Part shown: positions 1 to 8,303 of the stretch, piece by piece
Layout: each line of letters starts with the position of its first letter
Numbering within the stretch: position 1 is the first letter of the stretch
Assembly: GCA_031082155.1 (NCBI GenBank)
Contig: JAVHLL010000015.1
Coordinates: 1 to 56,816 of the forward strand
Source of the DNA: Thermodesulfovibrionales bacterium
GTDB taxonomy: Bacteria; Nitrospirota; Thermodesulfovibrionia; Thermodesulfovibrionales; SM23-35
Length of the DNA stretch: 56,816 bases
Direction: 5' to 3'
Translations under genes and position numbers: made by a program
The notes under the pieces: generated by a model
Seen by the model: only the letters and a program-made list of their open reading frames with translations
Told to the model about the DNA's origin: nothing
Databases searched by the model: none

Positions 1-105
1 CGTTATCTTTGCTATGCTCACCCAAAGGACAATGTTCAAGAAGGTCTGTGCATAGTTGACTGAAGGCAACGCCTTTCATGTGTGATATAATGCTGAGTAG
101 AACAC

Positions 106-267
106 ATGAAAACCTTTACAACTTTGGGTATTCTTGATCAGAATCATCAAGTTCTTATCATTGGATGTTTATTAATCATAGCTCTAATATGGAAGGCTGC
201 AAACCTTGTGGTGAAAATACCTTTCATAGCAGCGGCAGTCTTTGTCTTGATTGTAATGTTCTCATAA
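106..267 (+). CDS. Small hydrophobic protein, 53 aa, unknown
   Basis: An ATG at 106 opens a 53-codon frame ending TAA at 265-267, twelve bases before the methyltransferase start. The product has two hydrophobic stretches, about residues 17-28 (VLIIGCLLIIAL) and 37-52, separated by a short segment with two lysines, so it looks like a two-helix membrane hairpin. No family is recognised and the ribosome-binding site is weak. The close spacing suggests co-transcription with the next gene. It could also be a fragment of a larger membrane protein or a chance frame. Confidence 0.4.
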   Translation: MKTFTTLGILDQNHQVLIIGCLLIIALIWKAANLVVKIPFIAAAVFVLIVMFS

Positions 268-278
268 GGTAATAAAAT

Positions 279-818
279 ATGGTATGTCCCTCATGGCTAT
301 CCTTTATACTTTATAACCCCATCAGGAAAGCATTCCAGGACAGAAATAAGGTCATCGCTGAGTCCGGTGTTACTTCCACTTCCATAGTACTTGAAGTAGG
401 TGCGGGTAACGGCTTTCTGACAGAGACCCTTGCCGAACATGCAAAGAAGGTTTATGCGGTTGAATTGCAGGAAGGGATGGTGAAAAAGCTCCAAAGAAGG
501 GTTCATCGCTTTGGTGACCGAGTGGAGATTATCCGTAGTGATATTGCCACTTATAGGATGCAAGAACAGTTTACCGATGTATGCATAATGTATTACAGCT
601 TCCATGAAGTCAGCGACAAGGCTGAAGCTGCTTTAAATATAAGCACTGCAGTGAAGTTAAATGGATTACTTTCCATATATGAACCAACAATAGAGGTTAC
701 AAAAACCGGTATGAAGGAGACGGTAAACTTATTTCGAAGTGTGGGCTTTCTGGAAGATATCAATTGGAATAACCTTTTCACAAGATTTATTAGATTAAGA
801 AAGCACAAGAGGATCTGA
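279..818 (+). CDS. Class I SAM-dependent methyltransferase
   Basis: A 179-residue protein with the Rossmann-fold glycine-rich SAM site (VLEVGAGNGFLTE, about residues 38-50), the acidic strand-2 position (AVELQ, about 60) and a motif-II-like aspartate (IRSDIATY). It should transfer a methyl group from S-adenosylmethionine; the substrate cannot be read from sequence. The N-terminus (PSWLSFILYNPIRK) resembles small class I enzymes annotated as phospholipid or rRNA-type methyltransferases. An AAGG element lies just upstream of the ATG at 279. The gene stands alone except for the small membrane ORF before it. Confidence 0.85.
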   Translation: MVCPSWLSFILYNPIRKAFQDRNKVIAESGVTSTSIVLEVGAGNGFLTETLAEHAKKVYAVELQEGMVKKLQRRVHRFGDRVEIIRSDIATYRMQEQFTDVCIMYYSFHEVSDKAEAALNISTAVKLNGLLSIYEPTIEVTKTGMKETVNLFRSVGFLEDINWNNLFTRFIRLRKHKRI

Positions 819-1121
819 CTGCCTTATGGAAATGTGAAGAATGGAACTTGATCTTCCAGACACTGATATTACACGTCTCACTGCCTTCCTGGCAGTTCTT
901 TATCAAAAATAAGGAGTTGATGAATTAGCAATGCCGGATATCCTGTTGTTGATAGATGGTATTGCTTTCTTAGTTCTTAATAATACAAAAAATAGAATTT
1001 GTAGTCATGAGCATCAGCTCGTGCCTTAATATCTCAGGATAATCTGTCTATTTTGCCATTCAGCACGATAAAAACTGACTTTAAATATCTCACTTTAAAT
1101 AACATTTTACAAATAAGATTT
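819..1121. other. Intergenic stretch with a possible cytochrome peroxidase tail remnant
   Basis: No complete gene is visible. At 841-912 (+) a 23-residue frame starting MELDLPDTDITRLTAFLAVL resembles the extreme C-terminus of di-haem cytochrome c peroxidase/MauG proteins, which often end with a 'hydrophobic-S-x-x-D-I-x-x-L-x-A-F-L' helix. An in-frame stop just upstream means that at most a remnant survives. The resemblance is by eye only. The rest is AT-rich and presumably holds the perR promoter. Confidence 0.25.
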
Positions 1122-1137
1122 ATTACTATATAGTTAT
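1122..1137 (+). promoter_or_regulatory. Probable Fur/PerR-type operator before perR
   Basis: ATTACTATATAGTTAT is an imperfect inverted repeat (one mismatched pair) built from the same TAGTAAT/ATTACTA half-sites as the perfect palindrome before the catalase. It ends three bases before the PerR start codon, so bound repressor would block the promoter or translation start. Autoregulation is inferred. Confidence 0.55.
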
Positions 1138-1140
1138 TAT

Positions 1141-1584
1141 ATGGAAGTTGAATTAACAAAAAATGAAATAATAGACATGTTTCATCAGCTATCGAAAGAG
1201 CACGGCCTGAAAATAACACCTCAGCGCACGATTATTTATCAGGAACTGCTTAAAACGAAATATCACCCTACGGCTGATGACATTTATAAGAGAATTATCA
1301 AAAAGATTCCGAATATATCATTTGATACGGTGAACAGGACCCTCTTGACATTCTCTAAAATTGGTATTACAAATGTAGTTGAGGGGTACGGGCAACCAAA
1401 GCGATATGATCCTGATATGGAAACCCATCATCATTTCAGGTGTATTCAGTGTAACAGCATAATAGACTTTCACAACAAGGACTTTGACAATATAACTGTA
1501 CCTGAGGAAATCAATAAACAGTTTACGGTAATAAATAAGAAGGTAGTACTTGAAGGCCTTTGCAGTAAGTGTAAGAGACGCTGA
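1141..1584 (+). CDS. perR: Fur-family peroxide-responsive regulator (PerR-like)
   Basis: This 147-residue protein has an N-terminal winged helix (KITPQRTIIYQ, HPTADDIY) and a C-terminal dimerisation domain. Two CxxC pairs, CIQC (~103-106) and CSKC (~141-144), are the structural zinc site of PerR/Fur. YDPDMETHHHF supplies the regulatory metal ligands, including the histidines that PerR oxidises on peroxide. With Fe bound it should repress oxidative-stress genes; the catalase directly downstream with a matching operator supports PerR over Fur. No Shine-Dalgarno is seen before the ATG at 1141, so the message may be nearly leaderless. A start at M13 is an alternative but would trim the first helix. 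Confidence 0.85.
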   Translation: MEVELTKNEIIDMFHQLSKEHGLKITPQRTIIYQELLKTKYHPTADDIYKRIIKKIPNISFDTVNRTLLTFSKIGITNVVEGYGQPKRYDPDMETHHHFRCIQCNSIIDFHNKDFDNITVPEEINKQFTVINKKVVLEGLCSKCKRR

Positions 1585-1600
1585 TATTTTTTCTTCTCTA

Positions 1601-1617
1601 ATAGTAATTATTACTAT
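1601..1617 (+). promoter_or_regulatory. Perfect PerR-box-like palindrome upstream of katA
   Basis: ATAGTAATTATTACTAT is a perfect 8-1-8 inverted repeat. Its 7-1-7 core (TAGTAAT-T-ATTACTA) has the architecture of the Bacillus PerR box, though not its exact sequence. It lies between perR and the catalase, about 105 bases before the catalase ATG, where it would control the katA promoter. Confidence 0.7.
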
Positions 1618-1722
1618 GTAATAGAAATATCATAACCGGGAAATGCGGAGGGACATGCTTTAATATGATGTTTCCACGGGCAGAAAACAGATATTAAAAT
1701 CTAAATCGGTAAGGAGATTGAA

Positions 1723-3183
1723 ATGGCAAAAAAGAAAAAATTAACCAACAGAAACGGCGCCCCAGTCGTTGACAATCAGAACACCATGACTGCCGGTCCG
1801 CGCGGACCGGTACTGCTTCAGGACGTTTGGTTCCTGGAAAAACTGGCCCACTTTGACCGGGAGGTGATCCCCGAGCGACGCATGCATGCGAAAGGCTCGG
1901 GAGCTTATGGAACATTTACAGTCACTCATGATATTACCAAGTATACCAAAGCTAAAATATTTTCTAAGGTTGGTAAAAAGACAGAGATGTTTACCCGTTT
2001 TTCCACCGTGGCTGGTGAGCGTGGTGCCGCTGATGCCGAGCGCGATATCAGAGGTTTTGCAATGAAGTTCTATACCGAAGAAGGAAATTGGGACCTGGTT
2101 GGTAACAACACTCCCGTATTCTTTCTGCGCGATCCTCTCAAATTTCCGGACCTAAACCATGCGGTCAAGCGTGATCCACGTACAAATCTGCGTAGCGCCC
2201 GCAATAACTGGGACTTCTGGACTTCGCTGCCCGAAGCGTTGCACCAAGTCACCATTGTCATGAGTGATCGGGGCATCCCTGCTTCCTACCGCCATATGCA
2301 CGGTTTTGGCAGCCATACCTTCAGTATGATAAATGCGAAAAATCAACGCGTTTGGGTCAAGTTCCATTTCAAGACACAGCAGGGTATTAAAAACCTTACC
2401 GATGAAGAAGCTGCGAAGGCGATCAGCATTTGCAGGGAAAGCCATCAGAGAGACCTCTATTACAGCATCGAAAAAGGCGATTTCCCCCACTGGATCATGT
2501 TTATCCAGATAATGCCGGAAAAGGACGCAGCAAAATACCGTTTTCATCCCTTCGATCTCACCAAGGTCTGGCTCAAGAAGGATTATCCCTTGATCGAAGT
2601 GGGAGTTATGGAACTGAACCGCAACCCTGAAAACTATTTTGCCGAAGTTGAACAGTCAGCCTTTAACCCTGCAAACGTTGTTCCGGGTATTGGTTTTTCA
2701 CCCGATAAGATGCTGCAGGGCCGTTTGTTCTCCTACAGCGATGCCCAGCGCTACAGGCTCGGAGTGAATCACCACCAGATCCCGGTCAATGCGCCCCGTT
2801 GCCCGTACCACAGCTATCATCGTGACGGTGCCATGCGGGTAGACGGCAATTACGGAAGTACTCTTGGCTACGAGCCCAACAGTTATGGCGAGTGGCAGCA
2901 GCAACCGGAATTCGCAGAACCGCCCCTGGCTTTAGAGGGAGCTGCAGACCACTGGGATTTCCGTAAAGATGATGACGATTACTACACTCAACCCGGCCTG
3001 CTGTTCCGGCTGATGAGCAGAGCACAACAGAAGGTTCTTTTTGAGAACACCGCCCGTGCTCTCGGTGACGCGCCAAAAGAAATTAAGGTCCGTCACATTG
3101 GCAACTGTCTGAAGGCCGATCCAGCTTACGGCAAGGGGGTAGCAGACGCACTTGGTATCCCGCTGAGCAAGGTGCCCATATAG
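1723..3183 (+). CDS. katA: Monofunctional haem catalase
   Basis: 486 residues, the length of small-subunit (clade 3) catalases. It disproportionates hydrogen peroxide to water and oxygen using haem b. Seen directly: the distal histidine in [12 protein letters not shown] (His55), the distal asparagine in [11 protein letters not shown] (~Asn128), and the proximal haem-ligand tyrosine in [14 protein letters not shown] (~Tyr338). There is no signal peptide, so it is cytoplasmic. AAGGAGA sits just before the ATG. The operator-like palindrome at 1601-1617 and the adjacent PerR gene suggest induction by peroxide. A hairpin follows the stop codon. Confidence 0.97.
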   Translation: MAKKKKLTNRNGAPVVDNQNTMTAGPRGPVLLQDVWFLEKLAHFDREVIPERRMHAKGSGAYGTFTVTHDITKYTKAKIFSKVGKKTEMFTRFSTVAGERGAADAERDIRGFAMKFYTEEGNWDLVGNNTPVFFLRDPLKFPDLNHAVKRDPRTNLRSARNNWDFWTSLPEALHQVTIVMSDRGIPASYRHMHGFGSHTFSMINAKNQRVWVKFHFKTQQGIKNLTDEEAAKAISICRESHQRDLYYSIEKGDFPHWIMFIQIMPEKDAAKYRFHPFDLTKVWLKKDYPLIEVGVMELNRNPENYFAEVEQSAFNPANVVPGIGFSPDKMLQGRLFSYSDAQRYRLGVNHHQIPVNAPRCPYHSYHRDGAMRVDGNYGSTLGYEPNSYGEWQQQPEFAEPPLALEGAADHWDFRKDDDDYYTQPGLLFRLMSRAQQKVLFENTARALGDAPKEIKVRHIGNCLKADPAYGKGVADALGIPLSKVPI

Positions 3184-3207
3184 GAATAAACCAGGTTTCT
3201 CACATAA

Positions 3208-3420
3208 TATCAAATATCCCGGGAGAAATATGCCAGATCAACTGTTCCCGGGATACCTTATGAATTTGCAGGTATTGCAGAAAGCGGCGTCGACAAACAA
3301 TATAAAAAGACAATTTACTCTATGAGAGAGGGTATGAATGAACAGCTCAACATTTCATTCATAAGCAGAGAAAGGGTAACTGATAATTTTAAGGCGCTGG
3401 GCAGGGCAAAATCAGACTGA
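3208..3420 (+). pseudogene. Open frame of 70 codons without a good start, possible gene remnant
   Basis: Between katA and the hydrogenase genes a plus-strand frame is open from the TAA at 3205 to the TGA at 3418. Its composition is protein-like (for example FAGIAESGVDKQYKK and EQLNISFISRERV). The first ATG is at codon 39, and no Shine-Dalgarno is obvious. It overlaps the 3' end of the protease gene by nine bases. No family is recognised. It may be the tail of a deleted gene or a chance frame. Confidence 0.22.
3215..3255 (+). terminator. Hairpin after katA
   Basis: The arms TATCCCGGGA (3215-3224) and TCCCGGGATA (3246-3255) are perfectly complementary with a 21-base loop. No T-run follows, so it may stabilise the 3' end rather than act as a classical intrinsic terminator. 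Confidence 0.5.
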
Positions 3421-3927
3421 ACGGGCGATTTCTTCCTGCACCAGTTCGAGAATCCGGGGCATCTTGGCCTGGATTTCCGGTGTCAGCTCCATGCTCATAT
3501 CGAGGGACTTCGGTTCCACGCCGATGATCGTTGTCCGGGGTTTTTTCCCTATCAGTTCGGATAAATGGATAACCTCCAGGATACCGATCTGATGCACGGA
3601 AGTCTTGAAGCCCGCAGGTGACTGTGTTACCTCATCGATATCAAAGCGGTAGAGAGACCCCGGGTCTCCGCCGCCTTTCACCGCGTCTACAACAATGAGG
3701 CGGTCAGCCCCGGTGATAATGTCTATGAGGCGGAATCCATCAGTCCCACCCTCGAATACCGAAACATTCGGCGGGAAATCAATCTTCAGAAGCTCATTGG
3801 CTACATGCACACCCACTCCTTCATCTGATAAGAGCACGTTGCCCACGCAGAGGACAACAATTTTTTCGGGGGAGATATCGTCTCCCCCTGAGTTATGCTG
3901 AGCGAAAGCCCCTGGCTCTTCCGTCAT
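3412..3927 (-). CDS. [NiFe]-hydrogenase maturation endopeptidase (HyaD/HybD type)
   Basis: 171 residues. This family trims the C-terminal peptide of the hydrogenase large subunit after nickel insertion. The three nickel-sensing positions are visible: Glu in SDEGVGVHV, Asp in VVDAVKGG and His in SVHQIGI. The fold starts with the usual VVLCVGNVLLSDEG strand and turn. An N-terminal extension of about 22 residues precedes it. Start and stop overlap as ATGA with the large subunit gene, so translation is coupled. It lies third in the minus-strand hydrogenase operon. Confidence 0.93.
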   Translation of the reverse strand: MTEEPGAFAQHNSGGDDISPEKIVVLCVGNVLLSDEGVGVHVANELLKIDFPPNVSVFEGGTDGFRLIDIITGADRLIVVDAVKGGGDPGSLYRFDIDEVTQSPAGFKTSVHQIGILEVIHLSELIGKKPRTTIIGVEPKSLDMSMELTPEIQAKMPRILELVQEEIARSV

Positions 3928-5486
3928 TCAACAATAAACTTTCTGACCTCGTTTGTCTGCGGGTCGATAATATGAATTGCACAGGCAAGACACGGGTCAA
4001 AAGAACGGATAACCCTTACCACATTGATCGGATTCTCGGGGTCCGGCACCGGCACACCGATAAGAGATTCCTCGTACTGGCCACGTACACCGTTCTCGCA
4101 TCTCGGTGAAGCATTCCAAGTCGAGGGGACAACGGCCTGATAATTCTCGATCTTATGGTCTTTTATCTTAATCCAGTGGCCAAGCGCTCCCCGTGGGGGT
4201 TCAAAAAAACCTACTCCCATGCCGCTGTATGGCGGATTCCAGTGTTCGGTATCGTGAATCTTAAAACCGGGTTTTGTCATCTCAGCCTGTAATTGATCCA
4301 ACCAGTTATAGCAGGCATCGACCACAAGCTTAGTCTCGATGGCACGGGATGCATGACGGGCAACAGCGCCGGGCTTTGCCCCTTTCTCCACCAGCCCGAG
4401 AATATCCTTGTTCTTCGATATGATCATCCTTGCAAGCGGTCCTACCTCCATGGGGTTGCCGTCGTATCGCGGAGCTTTCACAAAGGAATATGCTCCTTTC
4501 TTGTCGAGATTGAATATCTGCTCTCCGTTATACGGGTGCACAGGTACTTTCTCTTTATACCATGCATATTTTACCGATTCGGTAATCTTTTCTGGATCAA
4601 ACTTGTCAATCCTGATATCCGCCGGATTCAGACCTGTAATGACACCAGGAGGAAAGAGAAGATCTTTCCCGGCTGAGTCTTTTTCGAAAGCTCCGTAGGA
4701 GAGATAGTTATAATGACCTCCCCCTACACCCATAGTTGCAAGTGGCCAGAGGGGCCCGGTTCCGAATGCAAGAACATCAGGGATATAGACTTCCTCAACG
4801 AATTTTTTCTGTTCATCAAGCATGGTGCGGAACCGTGCGACCTGGTTGATGTCGGGATAAGAGGTGACTCCACCCACGACGATATTCTGGTAATGCGGGG
4901 TTCGTCCTCCCCATATGGCCCCCATATTTCTTGCCTTGGCATTCATCTTCAGGGCATCAATATAGTGTTTGACAGCTGTGGTAACAATCTCGGGGTCTTT
5001 GACAGAAAACTCGTCCGGCTCATATCGCGGAGTAAGGGGGAACGTATCCCTGGATTTTACGAGCGATACTATTTTATCCTTCACTGCCAGCAGGTCTTTG
5101 TCTTTTCCTGAATAGTCGGCAATCGCCATGATATCGATGTAGTCAAGAGCGCTGAGCTGGTAGAAATGTATCACATGATCGTAAATATATTCTGCGCCCA
5201 TGACAAGGTTCCTGATAAGGGTTCCTCCCCAAGGGACCTTTGCTCCGAACGCAGCATCGAGCGCGCGGGCCGATGCCATCTGGTGAACGCTGAAGCATAC
5301 TCCGCAGAAACGGCTCGTTACATAGGGCGCATCTCTCGGATCTTTTCCGGTCAGGAGCGCTTCAAACCCCCTTGCCATAGTCCCGCTGCTCCAGGCGTCC
5401 TTGACTTTCCCATCCTCGATCTCAATCTCGATCTTCAGGTGACCTTCAATTCTTGTTACAGGATCTATAGTAATTTTCTTTGCCAT
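3924..5486 (-). CDS. [NiFe]-hydrogenase large subunit, group 1
   Basis: 520 residues. It carries the Ni-Fe(CN)2CO active site that splits H2. The N-terminal motif RFCGVCFSVH and the C-terminal motif DPCLACAIH supply the four cysteine ligands. After the final histidine lies a 15-residue tail (IIDPQTNEVRKFIVE), the peptide the downstream protease should remove. DPVTRIEGH near the N-terminus is also typical. It would be co-exported with the Tat-signal-bearing small subunit. AAGGAGG precedes the ATG, 16 bases after the small-subunit stop. No cytochrome b subunit or Hyp maturation genes are in the window. Confidence 0.97.
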   Translation of the reverse strand: MAKKITIDPVTRIEGHLKIEIEIEDGKVKDAWSSGTMARGFEALLTGKDPRDAPYVTSRFCGVCFSVHQMASARALDAAFGAKVPWGGTLIRNLVMGAEYIYDHVIHFYQLSALDYIDIMAIADYSGKDKDLLAVKDKIVSLVKSRDTFPLTPRYEPDEFSVKDPEIVTTAVKHYIDALKMNAKARNMGAIWGGRTPHYQNIVVGGVTSYPDINQVARFRTMLDEQKKFVEEVYIPDVLAFGTGPLWPLATMGVGGGHYNYLSYGAFEKDSAGKDLLFPPGVITGLNPADIRIDKFDPEKITESVKYAWYKEKVPVHPYNGEQIFNLDKKGAYSFVKAPRYDGNPMEVGPLARMIISKNKDILGLVEKGAKPGAVARHASRAIETKLVVDACYNWLDQLQAEMTKPGFKIHDTEHWNPPYSGMGVGFFEPPRGALGHWIKIKDHKIENYQAVVPSTWNASPRCENGVRGQYEESLIGVPVPDPENPINVVRVIRSFDPCLACAIHIIDPQTNEVRKFIVE

Positions 5487-5502
5487 GGATTCTCACCTCC
5501 TT

Positions 5503-6501
5503 TTATGTATTCTCTTTGTCCGGTTTTTCGTTCTGAGCGTATATCTTCCTGAGCGTTTCCGCCTCTACCGTGTAGAGAGGGGTCATCTGCGCATAAAAAC
5601 CCGGTTCGGCGCACCCGTTGCATACACTCCCGCAATCGATGCAGAAGTTGATGCCGTCGTTCCATCTCCTAATCGGGCAGTCTGCATGCGTCAACGGTCC
5701 CTTGCATCCTTTCTGGATCATGCACCATTCTCTCTGCTTCGGGTCATTCCAGTCCGTCAGGAACTCACCTGCGTTGAAGTGCCCTCTCCTTCTGCAATTG
5801 TCGTGAATGAGTTCACGGTAATACATAAGCGGACGACCGTATTTATCAAGCTCCGGAACCTTTCCCGTTGCAAGATAATAGAGGATTGTACCCGCAAGCC
5901 TATCCGGATGTACGGGACAGGTTGGAAGATTGATCACGGTCTTTTTAGGCAGCGCTTTATCCAGTCCAATGCCTTTGGTAGGTGTGGCAGCCGGAATTCC
6001 GCCGTATGTCGCACATGCTCCGACCGCAATTATCGCACCGGCTTTTGCAGCAGCCTCTTCAAGGATTTTTCTGAAAGAACGCCCTCCGATCATGCAGTAA
6101 CGGTCGTCGGCACTCGGCACGGAACCTTCAACGATCAGCACATAGCCGCCTTTTTTTACTGTCTCATCATATGCCTTTTCTGCTAAATATCCAGCCGCCG
6201 CCATTGCGGTTTCATGGTATCTCAGGGATATAGTATCCAGGATTATTGAAGAAGCGGGTGGATTGAGTATCTGGGTGAAGGCTATTGTACAGCCGGCGCA
6301 ATCCTGTCCCTCCAGCCATATAACAGGAGGTTTCTTTGATGCGGTCTCCATAGCCCTGGCTATACCTGCCGTGAATTCGAATTCGGAGAGACCGAACAAC
6401 GCTGCCGTCGCAGTACAATATTTCAGAAAATCGCGGCGGCTTAATCCTTTCAATTCCAATTCTGTTTCGAGTCCTTTGCTGAGGATAAATTTTTCTTTCA
6501 T
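5503..6501 (-). CDS. [NiFe]-hydrogenase small subunit with Tat signal
   Basis: 332 residues. A twin-arginine signal (SRRDFLKYC, residues 21-29) precedes a hydrophobic stretch, so the complex is periplasmic. Iron-sulfur ligands can be assigned: proximal Cys68, Cys71, Cys163, Cys195; distal His233, Cys236, Cys260, Cys266; medial Cys275, Cys294, Cys297. Cys287 occupies the position that is proline in [3Fe-4S] enzymes, which suggests a medial [4Fe-4S] cluster. Cys290 is an extra cysteine. There is no C-terminal membrane anchor, and no cytochrome partner in the window, so electrons probably go to a soluble or separately encoded acceptor. AAGGAGG lies upstream of the ATG. First gene of the operon. 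Confidence 0.97.
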   Translation of the reverse strand: MKEKFILSKGLETELELKGLSRRDFLKYCTATAALFGLSEFEFTAGIARAMETASKKPPVIWLEGQDCAGCTIAFTQILNPPASSIILDTISLRYHETAMAAAGYLAEKAYDETVKKGGYVLIVEGSVPSADDRYCMIGGRSFRKILEEAAAKAGAIIAVGACATYGGIPAATPTKGIGLDKALPKKTVINLPTCPVHPDRLAGTILYYLATGKVPELDKYGRPLMYYRELIHDNCRRRGHFNAGEFLTDWNDPKQREWCMIQKGCKGPLTHADCPIRRWNDGINFCIDCGSVCNGCAEPGFYAQMTPLYTVEAETLRKIYAQNEKPDKENT

Positions 6502-6582
6502 AATTCACCTCCTTGAAGGTTGTGGTTTACAATATAAAAACCCATCCCCTAACTTTCAATATCCTTTATTACTGTATTCATA

Positions 6583-6598
6583 AGCAAACGCAATGCCA
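6583..6598 (-). promoter_or_regulatory. Sigma-54 (-24/-12) promoter for the hydrogenase operon
   Basis: On the minus strand TGGCATTGCGTTTGCT matches TGGCAC-N5-TTGCT with one difference and has the required GG-N10-GC spacing. It lies about 80 bases upstream of the small-subunit ATG, facing it. An activator gene is not in the window. Confidence 0.7.
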
Positions 6599-6671
6599 TA
6601 TTGCAACTGATTGTTTTCGCGGGTTATTTCTTGAGGGGGAGATGAGGATATCAGGACAATATTCCCTGACC

Positions 6672-7517
6672 TCAGGGCAAAATTCCTTGCGGTTCACTTG
6701 AAGCTATATTCAATGCCCTGCGCATGATTTCTCTGTCAGGCTTCCTGCCTGTCCAGAGTTCAAATGCAAGCGCTCCCTGCCATAAGAGCATTCCGAGACC
6801 GTTGAGGACGATACACTGTCGTTTCGACGCTTCCTTCTGAAGCATCGTCTCCCTATAGACAAGGTCATACACAATTTGTCCTTCCCTGAGGGATTCTGCC
6901 TTTATCGGCATGGGGTCTTGCTCTCTCAATCCGAGTGGTGTTGCGTGGATGATTATCTGAAACCTGCTCAGGTCTGCTAAATCTTCGATAGGAGAACTAT
7001 TGTTTTTTATCCTGCATAAATCCTGCACAAGCCGCTTTGCTTTTTCACTTGTTCTTCCCTGAATAGAAAGACTGTTTGCTCTCTGACACAGGGAATAACC
7101 AACTGCCCTTGCACTTCCGCCTGCGCCTATGATAAGGATGTCCTTTCCTTCTGACGAAATTCCATTCTCTGCAAGCGATTCCATAAATCCCCTCCCATCA
7201 GTGTTGTATCCCGTCAGTTTTCCTTCGTTGTTGACTATCGTATTCACCGCACCAATAAATAATGCTTCATCATTCATATGGTCAAGCAAGGGGATGACCT
7301 TTTCTTTGTGAGGAACTGTTATATTTACTCCGGTAAGGTTAAGCGCCTTCACTGACTGAACAGCCTTATCGAGAAAATCCGGATGTACAAGGAAGGGGAC
7401 ATAGCAATAATTCAGCCCGAGTGCCTGAAATGCCGCATTATGCATGGCAGGCGAGAGAGTATGTTCAATCGGATATCCAAAAATTCCTGTAATCTTTGTC
7501 TTGCCGTTTATTTTCAT
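6672..7517 (-). CDS. aroE: Shikimate dehydrogenase
   Basis: 281 residues from the chosen ATG at 7517. It reduces 3-dehydroshikimate with NADPH in the aromatic amino acid pathway. Seen: the substrate site GYPIEHTLSPAMHNAAF near the N-terminus, the catalytic Lys in NITVPHKEKV, the NTDGRGF loop, and the dinucleotide loop IIGAGGSARAV (~130). GAGGAG lies three bases before this ATG, which is close. A TTG at 7574, two bases after the rlpA stop with AAAGGA before it, is a longer alternative, but its extra 19 residues match nothing known in the family. Last gene of the eight-gene minus-strand operon. Confidence 0.95.
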   Translation of the reverse strand: MKINGKTKITGIFGYPIEHTLSPAMHNAAFQALGLNYCYVPFLVHPDFLDKAVQSVKALNLTGVNITVPHKEKVIPLLDHMNDEALFIGAVNTIVNNEGKLTGYNTDGRGFMESLAENGISSEGKDILIIGAGGSARAVGYSLCQRANSLSIQGRTSEKAKRLVQDLCRIKNNSSPIEDLADLSRFQIIIHATPLGLREQDPMPIKAESLREGQIVYDLVYRETMLQKEASKRQCIVLNGLGMLLWQGALAFELWTGRKPDREIMRRALNIASSEPQGILP

Positions 7518-7576
7518 GCGCTCCTCATTATGGTCTATTGTACCTGAAAATCGTTCATTCATGGATACAGACAAGG

Positions 7577-8251
7577 TTAGATCCTTTCCTCATAGCGTGT
7601 GACAAGAACAGCATATCCCTCTTCTGCAAGTGTCTTTGCAAAAATGTATGCCTCATCTCTCAGGGGATATTTTCCTATCCTTACCCGGTAAAACGTTTCC
7701 CCTTTGATTTCAGTGTTCATGATATACACCCGTTCATACTTGAGTTCGAGAGAATTTTTCAGTCGGACGGCATTCCCGTAGTCGCTGAAAGAACCGACCT
7801 GTATGGTAAATGGTCCGCTGCGGGACATATATTTGACTTCTCTGATATACGCGATATCTCTCCCCATATGCTCTACAGAGACATGCCCTGTGCCTTTCCC
7901 TATGAGACCTATTTCCTTCGCAGCGGCATAGGAAAGATCTATGTCTCTCCCTGCAACAAAAGGTCCTCTGTCGTTAACCACACAGGACACTGCTTTCTGA
8001 TTGTCAACATTCGTCACTCTCAATTGAGTGCCAAAAGGATATTCCCTGTGCGCACAGGTAAGTGCATACATATTGAATGTCTCACCTGACGATGTCGGCC
8101 TTCCATGGAATTCAGAGCCATACCAGGAAGCAACTGCATATCCTTGCGGATAAAGTCCGGTACGGGAAGCGCAGGAAGCGAGGGTAAGGAGAAGAAAGAG
8201 CACAGCAATTGGAATGAGAGTCCTTGTTGCATTGCGGGAGATATTCTGCAC
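7577..8251 (-). CDS. rlpA: RlpA-like lipoprotein with SPOR domain
   Basis: About 224 residues from a GTG at 8251, chosen because AAGGAGG stands five bases upstream; the longer TTG start at 8272 has none. A lipoprotein signal ends LLTLASC. The RlpA double-psi beta-barrel follows (GVASWYG-like AVASWYGSEFHGRPTSSGE, then NDRGPFVAGRDIDLSYAAA with the catalytic Asp). A C-terminal SPOR domain (FTIQVGSFSDYGNA...) binds denuded peptidoglycan. RlpA is a lytic transglycosylase acting at septa. It sits between hslU and aroE in one operon. Confidence 0.88.
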   Translation of the reverse strand: MQNISRNATRTLIPIAVLFLLLTLASCASRTGLYPQGYAVASWYGSEFHGRPTSSGETFNMYALTCAHREYPFGTQLRVTNVDNQKAVSCVVNDRGPFVAGRDIDLSYAAAKEIGLIGKGTGHVSVEHMGRDIAYIREVKYMSRSGPFTIQVGSFSDYGNAVRLKNSLELKYERVYIMNTEIKGETFYRVRIGKYPLRDEAYIFAKTLAEEGYAVLVTRYEERI

Positions 8252-8303
8252 ATCAGCCTCCTTGTGATGCAACTATTGTTGGTTCCGGTAAATCCAGCGG
8301 GGT

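Noticed and set aside
1-63. Twenty codons open from the window edge, ending at 61-63
   Set aside because: Too short to judge; two other frames end nearby as well, so no partial gene is claimed.
4713-5111. Long antisense frames over the hydrogenase large subunit and similar frames opposite hslU, fdhA, cusA and fhs
   Set aside because: They mirror codon structure of the real genes, have no ribosome sites and no recognisable domains.
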